Positions 1-7,457 of a DNA stretch of 64,000 bases are shown piece by piece. Source of the stretch: an uncultured Bacilli bacterium (GTDB taxonomy: Bacteria; Bacillota_I; Bacilli_A; RF39; UBA660); NCBI GenBank assembly GCA_934098435.1, contig CAKOOV010000006.1, positions 1 through 64,000 on the forward strand, in the 5' to 3' direction. Position 1 is the stretch's first letter; the number at the start of each line of letters is the position of its first letter. A model generated the notes under the pieces. That model saw only the letters and a list, made by a program, of their open reading frames with translations. It was not told the origin of the DNA and did no database searches. The translations under genes were made by a program, and so were the position numbers.

Positions 1-28
1 ATTATATCAAATAATTAATTATATCAAA

Positions 29-64
29 CAAAAAGTGGAACATCTTTTTTTATGTCCACTTTTA
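29..64 (-). terminator. Terminator after rubrerythrin
   Basis: AAAAGTGG (31-38) pairs with CCACTTTT (56-63), with an inner ACAT/ATGT pairing. On the minus strand the stem is followed by a T-run. It lies just downstream of the rubrerythrin stop codon. Confidence 0.75.
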
Positions 65-80
65 TATTACAACTTCAAAC

Positions 81-620
81 TTAATAGTTCTCTTTTTTAA
101 TTTCAAAATAACTTTGTGGATGAGCACATACAGGACAAACCTTTGGAGCTTCTTTACCAATAACGATATGTCCACAATTTCTACATTGCCATATCTTATC
201 ACCATCTCTAGAAAATACCAAACCATCTTTTACATTAGCAAGTAATTTTCTATATCTTTCCTCATGTTCCTTTTCTATTTTAGCTACTTCTTCAAATAAA
301 AACGCAATTCTAGTAAATCCTTCACTTCTAGCAGTTTCAGCAAATCCCTTATACATATCTGTCCATTCATAGTTTTCACCTTCAGCAGCAGCTAATAAAT
401 TATCTATAGTACCAGGAATTTCACCATTATTTAATTCTTTAAACCACATTTTAGCGTGTTCTTTTTCATTATTAGCAGTCTCTTCAAATATAGCAGCTAT
501 TTGTTCATAACCATCCTTCTTAGCTTTCGAAGCAAAATAAGTATATTTATTTCTAGCTTGTGATTCGCCTGCAAAAGCAGTCATTAAATTTTGTTCTGTC
601 TTACTTCCTTTTAATTCCAT
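81..620 (-). CDS. rbr: Rubrerythrin
   Basis: This 179-aa protein is a non-haem di-iron peroxidase that reduces hydrogen peroxide in the cytoplasm of anaerobes. The N-terminal four-helix ferritin-like domain shows the iron ligands in AFAGESQARNKY, EETANNEKEH, GFAETARSEG and EEVAKIEKEHE. The C-terminal rubredoxin-like domain has two Cys pairs, CRNCGH and CPVC. The start was placed at 620 because an AGGTGG ribosome site sits 7 nt upstream; the upstream in-frame ATGs are too close to it. The gene is a single transcription unit with a clear promoter and terminator. It implies a life that is anaerobic but exposed to oxygen. Confidence 0.95.
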   Translation of the reverse strand: MELKGSKTEQNLMTAFAGESQARNKYTYFASKAKKDGYEQIAAIFEETANNEKEHAKMWFKELNNGEIPGTIDNLLAAAEGENYEWTDMYKGFAETARSEGFTRIAFLFEEVAKIEKEHEERYRKLLANVKDGLVFSRDGDKIWQCRNCGHIVIGKEAPKVCPVCAHPQSYFEIKKENY

Positions 621-658
621 ATTCATACCACCTTTCATTATACATAATGTACAATATA

Positions 659-687
659 AGTATAACCTAAATAAATACAAGTGTCAA
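659..687 (-). promoter_or_regulatory. Sigma-A promoter of rubrerythrin
   Basis: On the minus strand TTGACA (682-687), a 17-nt spacer and TATACT (659-664). The initiation region carries an imperfect palindrome, TTATAC-16 nt-GTATAA, that could be a PerR/Fur-type operator. The operator assignment is only inference. Confidence 0.75.
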
Positions 688-738
688 TTAATCTCAAACA
701 CATTTACATTATCTAACATATAATAAAATGGTGATAAT

Positions 739-996
739 ATGTTTACATTAAAAGATGCTCTTTCAGCAGCAAATAAACTAAATATAAAATTTGATAAATT
801 TACTCCAACTGACTTACTAACAGGAATAAATATAGAACTAGAACATGGTAAAACAAATGAAAAAACAAATGTAACAAATGATGACTTAATAATAACAGCA
901 AAAATAGCATTAGCTCATTTAAATGAATTTCCAAATTACTATAATCAAATCTATGGATTACCAATGCTTGAAAAATACTTACAATCAAAAAAATAA
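739..996 (+). CDS. Small conserved protein, DUF5661-like
   Basis: This 85-aa soluble protein has no assigned function. The signature is an ELEHG motif near residue 36, then TNVTNDD and a C-terminal AHLNEFPNYY segment. From memory this matches the family annotated as DUF5661, often found near metabolic or phage genes. GGTGAT lies just upstream of the ATG, and a TATAAT at 719-724 gives a very short leader. It is divergent from rubrerythrin, with the two promoters about 30 bp apart. Function unknown. Confidence 0.7.
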   Translation: MFTLKDALSAANKLNIKFDKFTPTDLLTGINIELEHGKTNEKTNVTNDDLIITAKIALAHLNEFPNYYNQIYGLPMLEKYLQSKK

Positions 997-1012
997 AATT
1001 TAATATAAAAGA

Positions 1013-1040
1013 TTGACAACTAAAATAATATAAGTATAAT
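1013..1040 (+). promoter_or_regulatory. Sigma-A promoter
   Basis: TTGACA (1013-1018), a 16-nt spacer and TATAAT (1035-1040), consensus at both boxes. The start codon is at 1060, so the transcript leader is only about 13 nt and consists mainly of the GAGGTG ribosome site. Confidence 0.85.
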
Positions 1041-1059
1041 ACTTACTAGAGGTGTACAA

Positions 1060-1722
1060 ATGACAAATTTTATAATAGCACAAATATTATCAGTAATAAA
1101 TGGAATATTTTTAATTACCAGTATAAGATCAAAAGAAAAGAAAAAATTCTTAGTACAAAATTCAATATCAAATTTAGCAGGATTCCTATCAATGATAGTT
1201 CTAGGAGCATATTCAGCATCAATAGGACCAGTAATACTAACAATACAAGGTATAATAACATATATATATGAAGAAAAGAAAAAGAAAAAACAACCAAAAT
1301 GGTTATTAATAATGTATCCGCTATTAAGTTTACTAGCAGGATCACTAACAATAACATCAATATTAAGCATATTGCCAATAATATCAAGTACTTTAGCTAG
1401 CACTATGCTAATGACTAAAAATATGAAAACATCAAGAAAAATAAACTTAGTATCATCAGTATTAGCTCTCCCATATCTAATAACAAATAAAGCCTATGTA
1501 GCAGCAATAATCTTTTCAGCATCATTTATTAATACTCTACAAGCAATATATAAAATAGACTATAAAAAAGCAAATAATAATACTACTAGAGCTATCAATA
1601 CAAATAATAAAGAAAAAGAAATAGAAGCCAACAAAACTATAGTACCATCACAGAATATAACACATAATAACAATATATCTAAACCAAAAACAAAAAAACT
1701 AATCTTAAAGAAAAAAGAATGA
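1060..1722 (+). CDS. YgjV-like inner membrane protein
   Basis: This 220-aa protein has about six predicted membrane segments in residues 1-165, followed by a hydrophilic Asn/Lys-rich tail of about 55 residues. The N-terminal layout (a hydrophobic segment, a short basic loop RSKEKKK, then helices with GFLSMIVLGAYSA) resembles the YgjV membrane family. The role of that family is unknown. The basic stretch YEEKKKKKQPKW marks a cytoplasmic loop. It has its own promoter and shares a terminator with the convergent murD-murC gene. The family call is tentative; that it is a membrane protein is secure. Confidence 0.55.
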   Translation: MTNFIIAQILSVINGIFLITSIRSKEKKKFLVQNSISNLAGFLSMIVLGAYSASIGPVILTIQGIITYIYEEKKKKKQPKWLLIMYPLLSLLAGSLTITSILSILPIISSTLASTMLMTKNMKTSRKINLVSSVLALPYLITNKAYVAAIIFSASFINTLQAIYKIDYKKANNNTTRAINTNNKEKEIEANKTIVPSQNITHNNNISKPKTKKLILKKKE

Positions 1723-1738
1723 TCAAAGTCATTCTTTT
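1713..1738. terminator. Bidirectional terminator containing both stop codons
   Basis: AAAAGAATGA (1713-1722) pairs with TCATTCTTTT (1729-1738) around a 6-nt loop. The stem contains the TGA of the plus-strand gene and most of the TAA of the minus-strand murD-murC gene. Confidence 0.85.
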
Positions 1739-4442
1739 ATTCTGTCAACATACTAGCAAGTTTAGTAACATTACCAGCGCCTAAAGTAAGAATCAAATCA
1801 TCCTTATTAACATATTCACTTAAATATAGCTTAATATCATCGTAGCTACTTATATGAAAAGCTTCCTTACCATATTTCTTAATTTCCTTAATAATATCTT
1901 CCTCTTTAATACCAAAAATATTTTCTTCTCTAGCAGCATAAATATCAGTTATAATTATATGATCAAAATCTTTAAGAACTTTAGCAAAATCTTCTTTATG
2001 CTTATATGCTCTCGCATAAGTATGTGGTTCAAATATAACCCAAGATTCATTAAACTTCATATTCTTAATAGATTCTACTACAGCCTTAATTTCAGTAGGA
2101 TGATGTCCATAATCATCATATACACTAGCGCCTTTAAATTTACCTTTATATTCTAATCTTCTAGCAGCCCCCTCATATTTCTTAAGTCCCTTTTTAATAT
2201 CATCAAATGAAATACCATAACTACATGCTAGTGCAATAGCACTAAGTGCATTAGAAACATTATGAACTCCTGGTACAGATAAATTAACATTACCTATCTT
2301 TTTACCATTATAAACAACATCAAAGCTAGCATAACCATTCTTATCAAACACAATGTCACTTGCCATATACATAGCATCATTATCTATACCATACGTAACA
2401 ACTTTAGCCTTAGTATGACTAGCTAAATCAACACTATTCTTATCATCATTATTAACAATCAAATAACCATCACTAGGCAAATGACTAACATATTTATTAA
2501 ATGACTTTTTAATATTATCCAAATTCTTAAAATAATCCAAATGATCATTATCAATATTTAATACAATAGCAGATTTCTGTTTAAAATTAAGAAAGCTATC
2601 ACAATATTCACAAGCCTCAATTATAAGAGTATCACTATTTCCTACTCTATAATTACCTCCAATATTTTTAAGAATACTACCAACCTGTATAGTCGGATCA
2701 ACTCCTGCTTCTAAAAATATACAAGATACCATAGAAGTAGTACTAGTTTTACCATGAGTACCAGCTATACCAATAGTATTAGCATATAATTTAGTAATTT
2801 CTCCCAAGAATTCTCCTCTTTCCATCGTAGGAATATTCATTTTTTTAGCAGCCATCATCTCAGGATTATCCTCTCTAATAGCAGCGGTATATACAACAAA
2901 ATCAATATCATCAGTAATATTATCTTCTTTTTGAGGAATATATACCTTAACTCCATTTTCTATAAGTTTATCAGTAATAAGTGAACTAACCCTATCACTG
3001 CCACTTACTTTATATCCCATACTAACAAGAATATCAGCAATACCACTCATACTAATACCACCAATACCAATCATATAAATATGTTTACCTTTTTCTAAAA
3101 ACAACTTAAAATCATTTTTATCTTTATATTTAACTATAGTATCCTTAAACAATCTACCCCTAGTTTCAAAATCAGGAAATTGATCCCAACTAGCACAAGC
3201 AGGGCTAAGAAGAATAACATCCCCTTCTATAGAATTATTATAAGCAATATCAGTAGCACTAACCAAATCATCACATATCTCACAAGGAATATCAATACTA
3301 TGACAAAATTCTTTAATTCTATTTTTAGTTTCACCATAAGCCACCACTAATTTAGTATGACTCATAGGTTTAGTAAGAGCATCAAAAGAATGTCCCCTAT
3401 CAAGTCCTCCCATAATAAGTACAGTAGGTCTATCAAAAGAATTAAGTGCAATAACTGTAGATTCTGTATTAGTACTTTTAGAATCATTATAAACATCCCT
3501 ACCATTAATATTACCAACATATTCAAGTCTATGTTCTACTCCACCAAAATTACTAACAACATCTTGAATAATCTTATCACTAACGCCATATTTTTTAGTG
3601 GCCAAAATAGCACACATAATATTCTCATAATTATGTTTACCCTTTAATATAATTCTATTAGTATTAATAATTTTTTTATTATTATAATAAATATATCCAT
3701 CTTTAAAATAAGCATCTTTTCCATTAAAATAATAATTAACACCACTAATATCACGAGTAATTGACATTTCTTCTTTATTGTCCTTATTAATAATATTAAC
3801 ATCATCTTTACCATGATTCATAAATATCTTCTTCTTAGTTTGAACATACTTATCATGACCATCATGAAAATCAGCATGACAATCATAAATATTAGTCATA
3901 ACAGATACATTAGTTTTAAATTCATACATATCACAAAGTTGATGATCACTTATTTCCATAACCAAATAGTCACCACTCTTAATATCACTTACAAAATGAC
4001 ATAAAGGAGTACCAATATTACCAGCCAAGAAAACCTTATCCACAAAAGCCTTCTTCATAATCTCATATATAATACTAACAGTAGTAGTCTTACCATTAGA
4101 ACCAGTAACACCAATAATATTCACATTAGAATCTAAATAATGATAAGCAACTTCAACCTCATTAATAACAGGAATACCCATTTCTTTAGCTTTTACAACA
4201 GTAGGATGATCATATTTAATACCAGGATTTTTTACCATAATATCATAAGAGTCATCAAGTAAATCAGTAGGATTATCACTTAAAATAAAAGTAACACCTA
4301 AAGATTCAAGTTCTTTAACCTTATCCCCATCTTGCTCTTTCATATCAGTAATAAATACAGTGTTATCTTTAACTAATAACTTAGCAACTTCATAACCACT
4401 TCTAGCCATTCCTAATATGAAAAACTTTTTATTTTTATACAT
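1737..4442 (-). CDS. murD-murC: MurD-MurC fusion: UDP-MurNAc-L-Ala--D-Glu ligase / UDP-MurNAc--L-Ala ligase
   Basis: A single 901-aa ORF encodes two consecutive cytoplasmic Mur ligases of peptidoglycan synthesis. Residues 1-440 are MurD: FILGMARSG at the N-terminus, ATP loop GVTGSNGKTTT near 111-121, and HRLEY near 305. Residues 453-901 are MurC: KHIYMIGIGGISMSG, ATP loop GIAGTHGKTSTT near 558-569, EACEYCDSFL and NIDNDHLDYF. The halves are joined by a linker of about 10 residues without a frameshift. The start at 4442 has GGAG 8 nt upstream; in-frame GTG and ATG codons just before it are too close. MurD precedes MurC, the reverse of pathway order. Separate enzymes are the rule, so the fusion is notable. 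Confidence 0.93.
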   Translation of the reverse strand: MYKNKKFFILGMARSGYEVAKLLVKDNTVFITDMKEQDGDKVKELESLGVTFILSDNPTDLLDDSYDIMVKNPGIKYDHPTVVKAKEMGIPVINEVEVAYHYLDSNVNIIGVTGSNGKTTTVSIIYEIMKKAFVDKVFLAGNIGTPLCHFVSDIKSGDYLVMEISDHQLCDMYEFKTNVSVMTNIYDCHADFHDGHDKYVQTKKKIFMNHGKDDVNIINKDNKEEMSITRDISGVNYYFNGKDAYFKDGYIYYNNKKIINTNRIILKGKHNYENIMCAILATKKYGVSDKIIQDVVSNFGGVEHRLEYVGNINGRDVYNDSKSTNTESTVIALNSFDRPTVLIMGGLDRGHSFDALTKPMSHTKLVVAYGETKNRIKEFCHSIDIPCEICDDLVSATDIAYNNSIEGDVILLSPACASWDQFPDFETRGRLFKDTIVKYKDKNDFKLFLEKGKHIYMIGIGGISMSGIADILVSMGYKVSGSDRVSSLITDKLIENGVKVYIPQKEDNITDDIDFVVYTAAIREDNPEMMAAKKMNIPTMERGEFLGEITKLYANTIGIAGTHGKTSTTSMVSCIFLEAGVDPTIQVGSILKNIGGNYRVGNSDTLIIEACEYCDSFLNFKQKSAIVLNIDNDHLDYFKNLDNIKKSFNKYVSHLPSDGYLIVNNDDKNSVDLASHTKAKVVTYGIDNDAMYMASDIVFDKNGYASFDVVYNGKKIGNVNLSVPGVHNVSNALSAIALACSYGISFDDIKKGLKKYEGAARRLEYKGKFKGASVYDDYGHHPTEIKAVVESIKNMKFNESWVIFEPHTYARAYKHKEDFAKVLKDFDHIIITDIYAAREENIFGIKEEDIIKEIKKYGKEAFHISSYDDIKLYLSEYVNKDDLILTLGAGNVTKLASMLTE

Positions 4443-4460
4443 AAACATCACTCCATAATA

Positions 4461-4469
4461 ATTATATCA
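4461..4469 (-). promoter_or_regulatory. Extended -10 promoter of murD-murC
   Basis: On the minus strand TGATATAAT, an extended -10 with no good -35, ends 19 nt before the chosen start codon. Confidence 0.6.
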
Positions 4470-4504
4470 CGTCTAAAACAATAATTCTATAATATTATAT
4501 TAAA

Positions 4505-4529
4505 AATAAGAGAAACATCTTCCCTTATT
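4505..4529 (-). terminator. Terminator after the 203-aa protein gene
   Basis: AATAAGAGAA (4505-4514) pairs with TTCCCTTATT (4520-4529), allowing one G-T pair. On the minus strand it is followed by T-rich sequence. The stop codon lies in the stem. Confidence 0.65.
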
Positions 4530-5136
4530 CATAATTAATAACATATCTCTTACTATCACACTTATATCCTAAAGATTCAAGATAAGATAAACTATCAGGT
4601 AAAATAGTAAAATTAATAGAGCCAACATCAAGAACAGTAAAATACTCATCTAATTTCCTAATAACCTCTTCATCTTGAATATTCTGACTATATAAATTAC
4701 AAAAGACATCATTTTTCGAAGCAAAATACTTAATACTTCTCATATCAATATCTGCATATTTCTCCCTCATTTGAGAATTAAGAGAAATATCCTTAATCCT
4801 CTTACTAACAGAAACATCCTTAATTCTATATAAACTATCCATTATATCCATAACCTTAGTCTGAACTATCTGAACAAGTAAATGACCATCAAAAGACAAA
4901 TTATTATTTAAAAAAGTAAATATCTCTTTAACTAAATTATCATCAACCTTATTACTACCAAAACTAGCACAGATACAATTATCCGAAAGAAAAAAACTAA
5001 ATATAAACTTATCATCTTTCTTAATACCAAACTCATTAAGTTTACCCACATTCTCTTCCATATTAGAAGTATCAGTAATCTTCATATCCCTTATATATTC
5101 CTTAATATTATCTTTATCTAATTTTTCAATCTTCAT
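4525..5136 (-). CDS. Uncharacterised 203-aa protein
   Basis: I do not recognise this protein. It is soluble and acidic, with alternating alpha/beta character (for example FIFSFFLSDNCICASFGS and HLLVQIVQTKVMDIMDSLY). It has no signal peptide and no obvious catalytic motif. The start was set at 5136, where GAGGAG sits 6 nt upstream; the longer reading frame has no ribosome site. It lies 37 bp downstream of the kinase-like gene on the same strand. A TTGTATAAT extended -10-like box in that gap means it could be co-transcribed or independent. Confidence 0.6.
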   Translation of the reverse strand: MKIEKLDKDNIKEYIRDMKITDTSNMEENVGKLNEFGIKKDDKFIFSFFLSDNCICASFGSNKVDDNLVKEIFTFLNNNLSFDGHLLVQIVQTKVMDIMDSLYRIKDVSVSKRIKDISLNSQMREKYADIDMRSIKYFASKNDVFCNLYSQNIQDEEVIRKLDEYFTVLDVGSINFTILPDSLSYLESLGYKCDSKRYVINYE

Positions 5137-5173
5137 AAAATCTCCTCGATATATATTATACAACATTTTATAG

Positions 5174-6976
5174 TTATTTTAAATACTTATCTATAATTTT
5201 AAACAAATCATCCTTCTTAATAGGCTTAAGTAAATAATCTTTAAATCCATAATCCAAATAACTATCATTATATTCATAATCATTATTTCTAGTTAAAAGA
5301 ATAACCCCAGTATCAAAATTTTTAATATTATTAAGTTTTTTCATAGTTTCAAAACCATCTAAAGGTTCCATCTTCTCCTCTAATAATATCAAATCATATT
5401 TAATATTATTCCTAATTCTATCCAAAGCTTCTTTACCATAGCTTACATAATCAACTAAAATATTAGTATCTTTAAGCATCTTAGTAATTATTTTTAAACA
5501 ATTATCGCTATCATCCACTAATAATATCTTCTTCTTATCATAAACTTTTTCATAATCACTTATTTTAGAATCATCTTCGTCTGCTATTTTTTGATCAAGA
5601 ACAACTCTCATCGTCGTTCCTTCTCCATAATTACTATTAGGAATTATAACACCGCCCATCAAAGTAATTAATTTTCTAGCTGTATATAAATTACTCTTAA
5701 TATTATCTCCATCTATTTCTTCCTTATTTTTATAAAATATCTTATCTAATTCTTCAGGTAAAATACCACATCCAGAATCAGAAATAGTTATAATAACTCT
5801 AGCAATACCATTTTTAATAATAACATCAGTACTAAATTCTATATAACCATTAGTAGTATATTTAACGCTATTATCTAATATACTAACCAAAACATTCATA
5901 AGCCCAACACTATCACCATACAAATAAGTAGGAATATCACTAGCAACATCACTTCTAAATTCAATTCCTTTATCTTTACATTTACTACTATACAAAGTAA
6001 TAATCTTTTTCAAAAGAAGTTTAATATTATATTTATCATTATATATTTTAATATTAGCACTATCAAGAGAAGATACATCAAATACCTCATTAGTCATAGT
6101 GGTAAATTTAGCAGTATCAACAAGAATATTTCTAAGATACTCATTCAAATAATCCTTATCTATTTTTTTAGCACTAAGAAGAGACATAATATTATTAACA
6201 TTATTATTAATATCTTTATTAATAAGTTTAATATCATTAGTCATATTATATAAAAACATAGTTTTATCCTTATTAGCATTATCCATAATTTCCTTAGTCT
6301 TATGATATTGTTCTATCATTTTAACATCAGGATTTTCAATCGTAAAATACATAATAAAAGTAATAAAAGCATGTATAGGAGTAGCCAGCAACAACCCAGG
6401 ATTAACATACTGAATATAAGAAGCAATACCCCCTAATATTAAGAATAATAATATTGGAAAAAATCTTCTATCTCTAATATTTTTAATATTTATTATTAAA
6501 GTAACAATACCAATAAATGAATATAAAAATGCTGAAATATATATAATATTAACACTAGGTCCATAAGTATAAGCAATATAACCATCATACATAAAATTAA
6601 GAGGAAGGACAAAATTTAAAGTAGCAAACATAATCATAAGTACAGCAGCAATATTTTTTACAAGTGGAATATATTTTTCCTTTTTAGTCATATTTAAACA
6701 AACAAATATAACATAACAAAGTAAAATAGTTATCCAAAGTTCAACTACCAAAGAATACATTCTGGCAATAAAATAACTTACTTTAGGTATTTCTAAATAC
6801 ATAGGACCAACAAAATCCAAAACAAATTCAAGTAAAAGTTCGAAAAAAGAAATAACTACAAGCACAGAGTAAACTCTATTTTCCTTGCTATTAAAAACCT
6901 TTTTTCTAAAGTAAATAATCATAAGTAATATAGAATAAAATATAGCTTCAATCAAAAAATATATACCAGTATACAT
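5174..6976 (-). CDS. Membrane hybrid histidine-kinase-like protein with degenerate phosphoacceptors
   Basis: This 600-aa protein has seven or eight predicted membrane helices (residues 1-215), a helical dimerisation-like region (220-300), a HATPase domain and a C-terminal receiver. The HATPase motifs are SILDNSVKYT near 365, DSGCGI near 400 and GEGTTM near 451. The receiver runs from LLVDDSD near 485 to LLKPI near 582. The expected phosphoacceptor His is replaced: the SHE position of the H-box reads TND, with Asn at residue 247. The receiver acceptor Asp is replaced by Glu (LILLEE, residue 533). The acidic pocket, Thr and Lys of the receiver are kept. It may sense a membrane ligand without normal phosphorelay. 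The start at 6976 follows GGAG by 9 nt. Confidence 0.8.
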   Translation of the reverse strand: MYTGIYFLIEAIFYSILLMIIYFRKKVFNSKENRVYSVLVVISFFELLLEFVLDFVGPMYLEIPKVSYFIARMYSLVVELWITILLCYVIFVCLNMTKKEKYIPLVKNIAAVLMIMFATLNFVLPLNFMYDGYIAYTYGPSVNIIYISAFLYSFIGIVTLIINIKNIRDRRFFPILLFLILGGIASYIQYVNPGLLLATPIHAFITFIMYFTIENPDVKMIEQYHKTKEIMDNANKDKTMFLYNMTNDIKLINKDINNNVNNIMSLLSAKKIDKDYLNEYLRNILVDTAKFTTMTNEVFDVSSLDSANIKIYNDKYNIKLLLKKIITLYSSKCKDKGIEFRSDVASDIPTYLYGDSVGLMNVLVSILDNSVKYTTNGYIEFSTDVIIKNGIARVIITISDSGCGILPEELDKIFYKNKEEIDGDNIKSNLYTARKLITLMGGVIIPNSNYGEGTTMRVVLDQKIADEDDSKISDYEKVYDKKKILLVDDSDNCLKIITKMLKDTNILVDYVSYGKEALDRIRNNIKYDLILLEEKMEPLDGFETMKKLNNIKNFDTGVILLTRNNDYEYNDSYLDYGFKDYLLKPIKKDDLFKIIDKYLK

Positions 6977-7063
6977 ACTATTCAACTCCTATCATCTATA
7001 ATAAGTATATCTTAAAAGTATATATTTTTCAATAATTATTAAATTTTTCTTTTTGAACACTCT

Positions 7064-7354
7064 CTAATAGTTTAGTTTCAACAGCAAAAAAAAACAAATC
7101 TGCATACTATTAAAATTAGTAGTTAATTCAATATATCTATCCATTTTTTCTGTTTGAAATAAATCAGAATTATCAGCCAATTCTTCTTCAGTATAAGGAG
7201 AAAAATCAACAAACTCTTCATAGCTTTTAAATTTTGTGTATCGCCTTAAGAATTCGGTATTTAAATAGTCACCCATTCTAACATCAATAATAATATCTTC
7301 ACGTCCCTTTAGTAATGCTTTCATCTCATCTGAAATCCTAACCTTTATAGCCAT
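7064..7354 (-). CDS. Small protein with a probable homopolymer frameshift near its C-terminus
   Basis: I do not recognise this 96-aa protein. The N-terminus reads MAIKVRISDEMKALLKGRED and the middle is acidic. It ends in a hydrophobic stretch immediately after nine consecutive A residues on the plus strand (7086-7094). Adding one T on the coding strand would replace the last residues with a soluble helix-like tail and move the stop to 7029-7031. The start has GGAG 10 nt upstream and a strong promoter. Whether the shift is an assembly error, slippage or decay cannot be told here. Confidence 0.55.
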   Translation of the reverse strand: MAIKVRISDEMKALLKGREDIIIDVRMGDYLNTEFLRRYTKFKSYEEFVDFSPYTEEELADNSDLFQTEKMDRYIELTTNFNSMQICFFLLLKLNY

Positions 7355-7381
7355 ATCTTCTAATCTCCTTCTATTGTTTTA

Positions 7382-7409
7382 ATTATATCATTCCTAACAA
7401 TCTTGTCAA
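7382..7409 (-). promoter_or_regulatory. Sigma-A promoter with extended -10
   Basis: On the minus strand TTGACA (7404-7409), a 16-nt spacer ending in TGA, and TATAAT (7382-7387). It drives the small gene starting at 7354. Confidence 0.85.
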
Positions 7410-7428
7410 TACTAGTAAATACAGAAAA

Positions 7429-7457
7429 AAAGAAAAAACTACTTAAGTTCTTTCTTT
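7429..7457 (-). terminator. Terminator after the AMP-binding enzyme gene
   Basis: A 12-bp stem (7429-7440 with 7446-7457, one G-T pair) has a 5-nt loop. On the minus strand it is followed by a T-rich tract. It overlaps the stop codon. Confidence 0.7.

Noticed and set aside
1..28. 11-bp direct repeat ATTATATCAAA at the window start
   Set aside because: Too short and AT-only; likely chance at this base composition.
800..988. Long antisense reading frames inside real genes throughout the window (for example here, at 3357-3647, 11812-12030 and 58584-58781)
   Set aside because: They have Leu/Ile- or Ser/Thr-rich sequences typical of complementary frames, no ribosome sites, and overlap well-identified genes.
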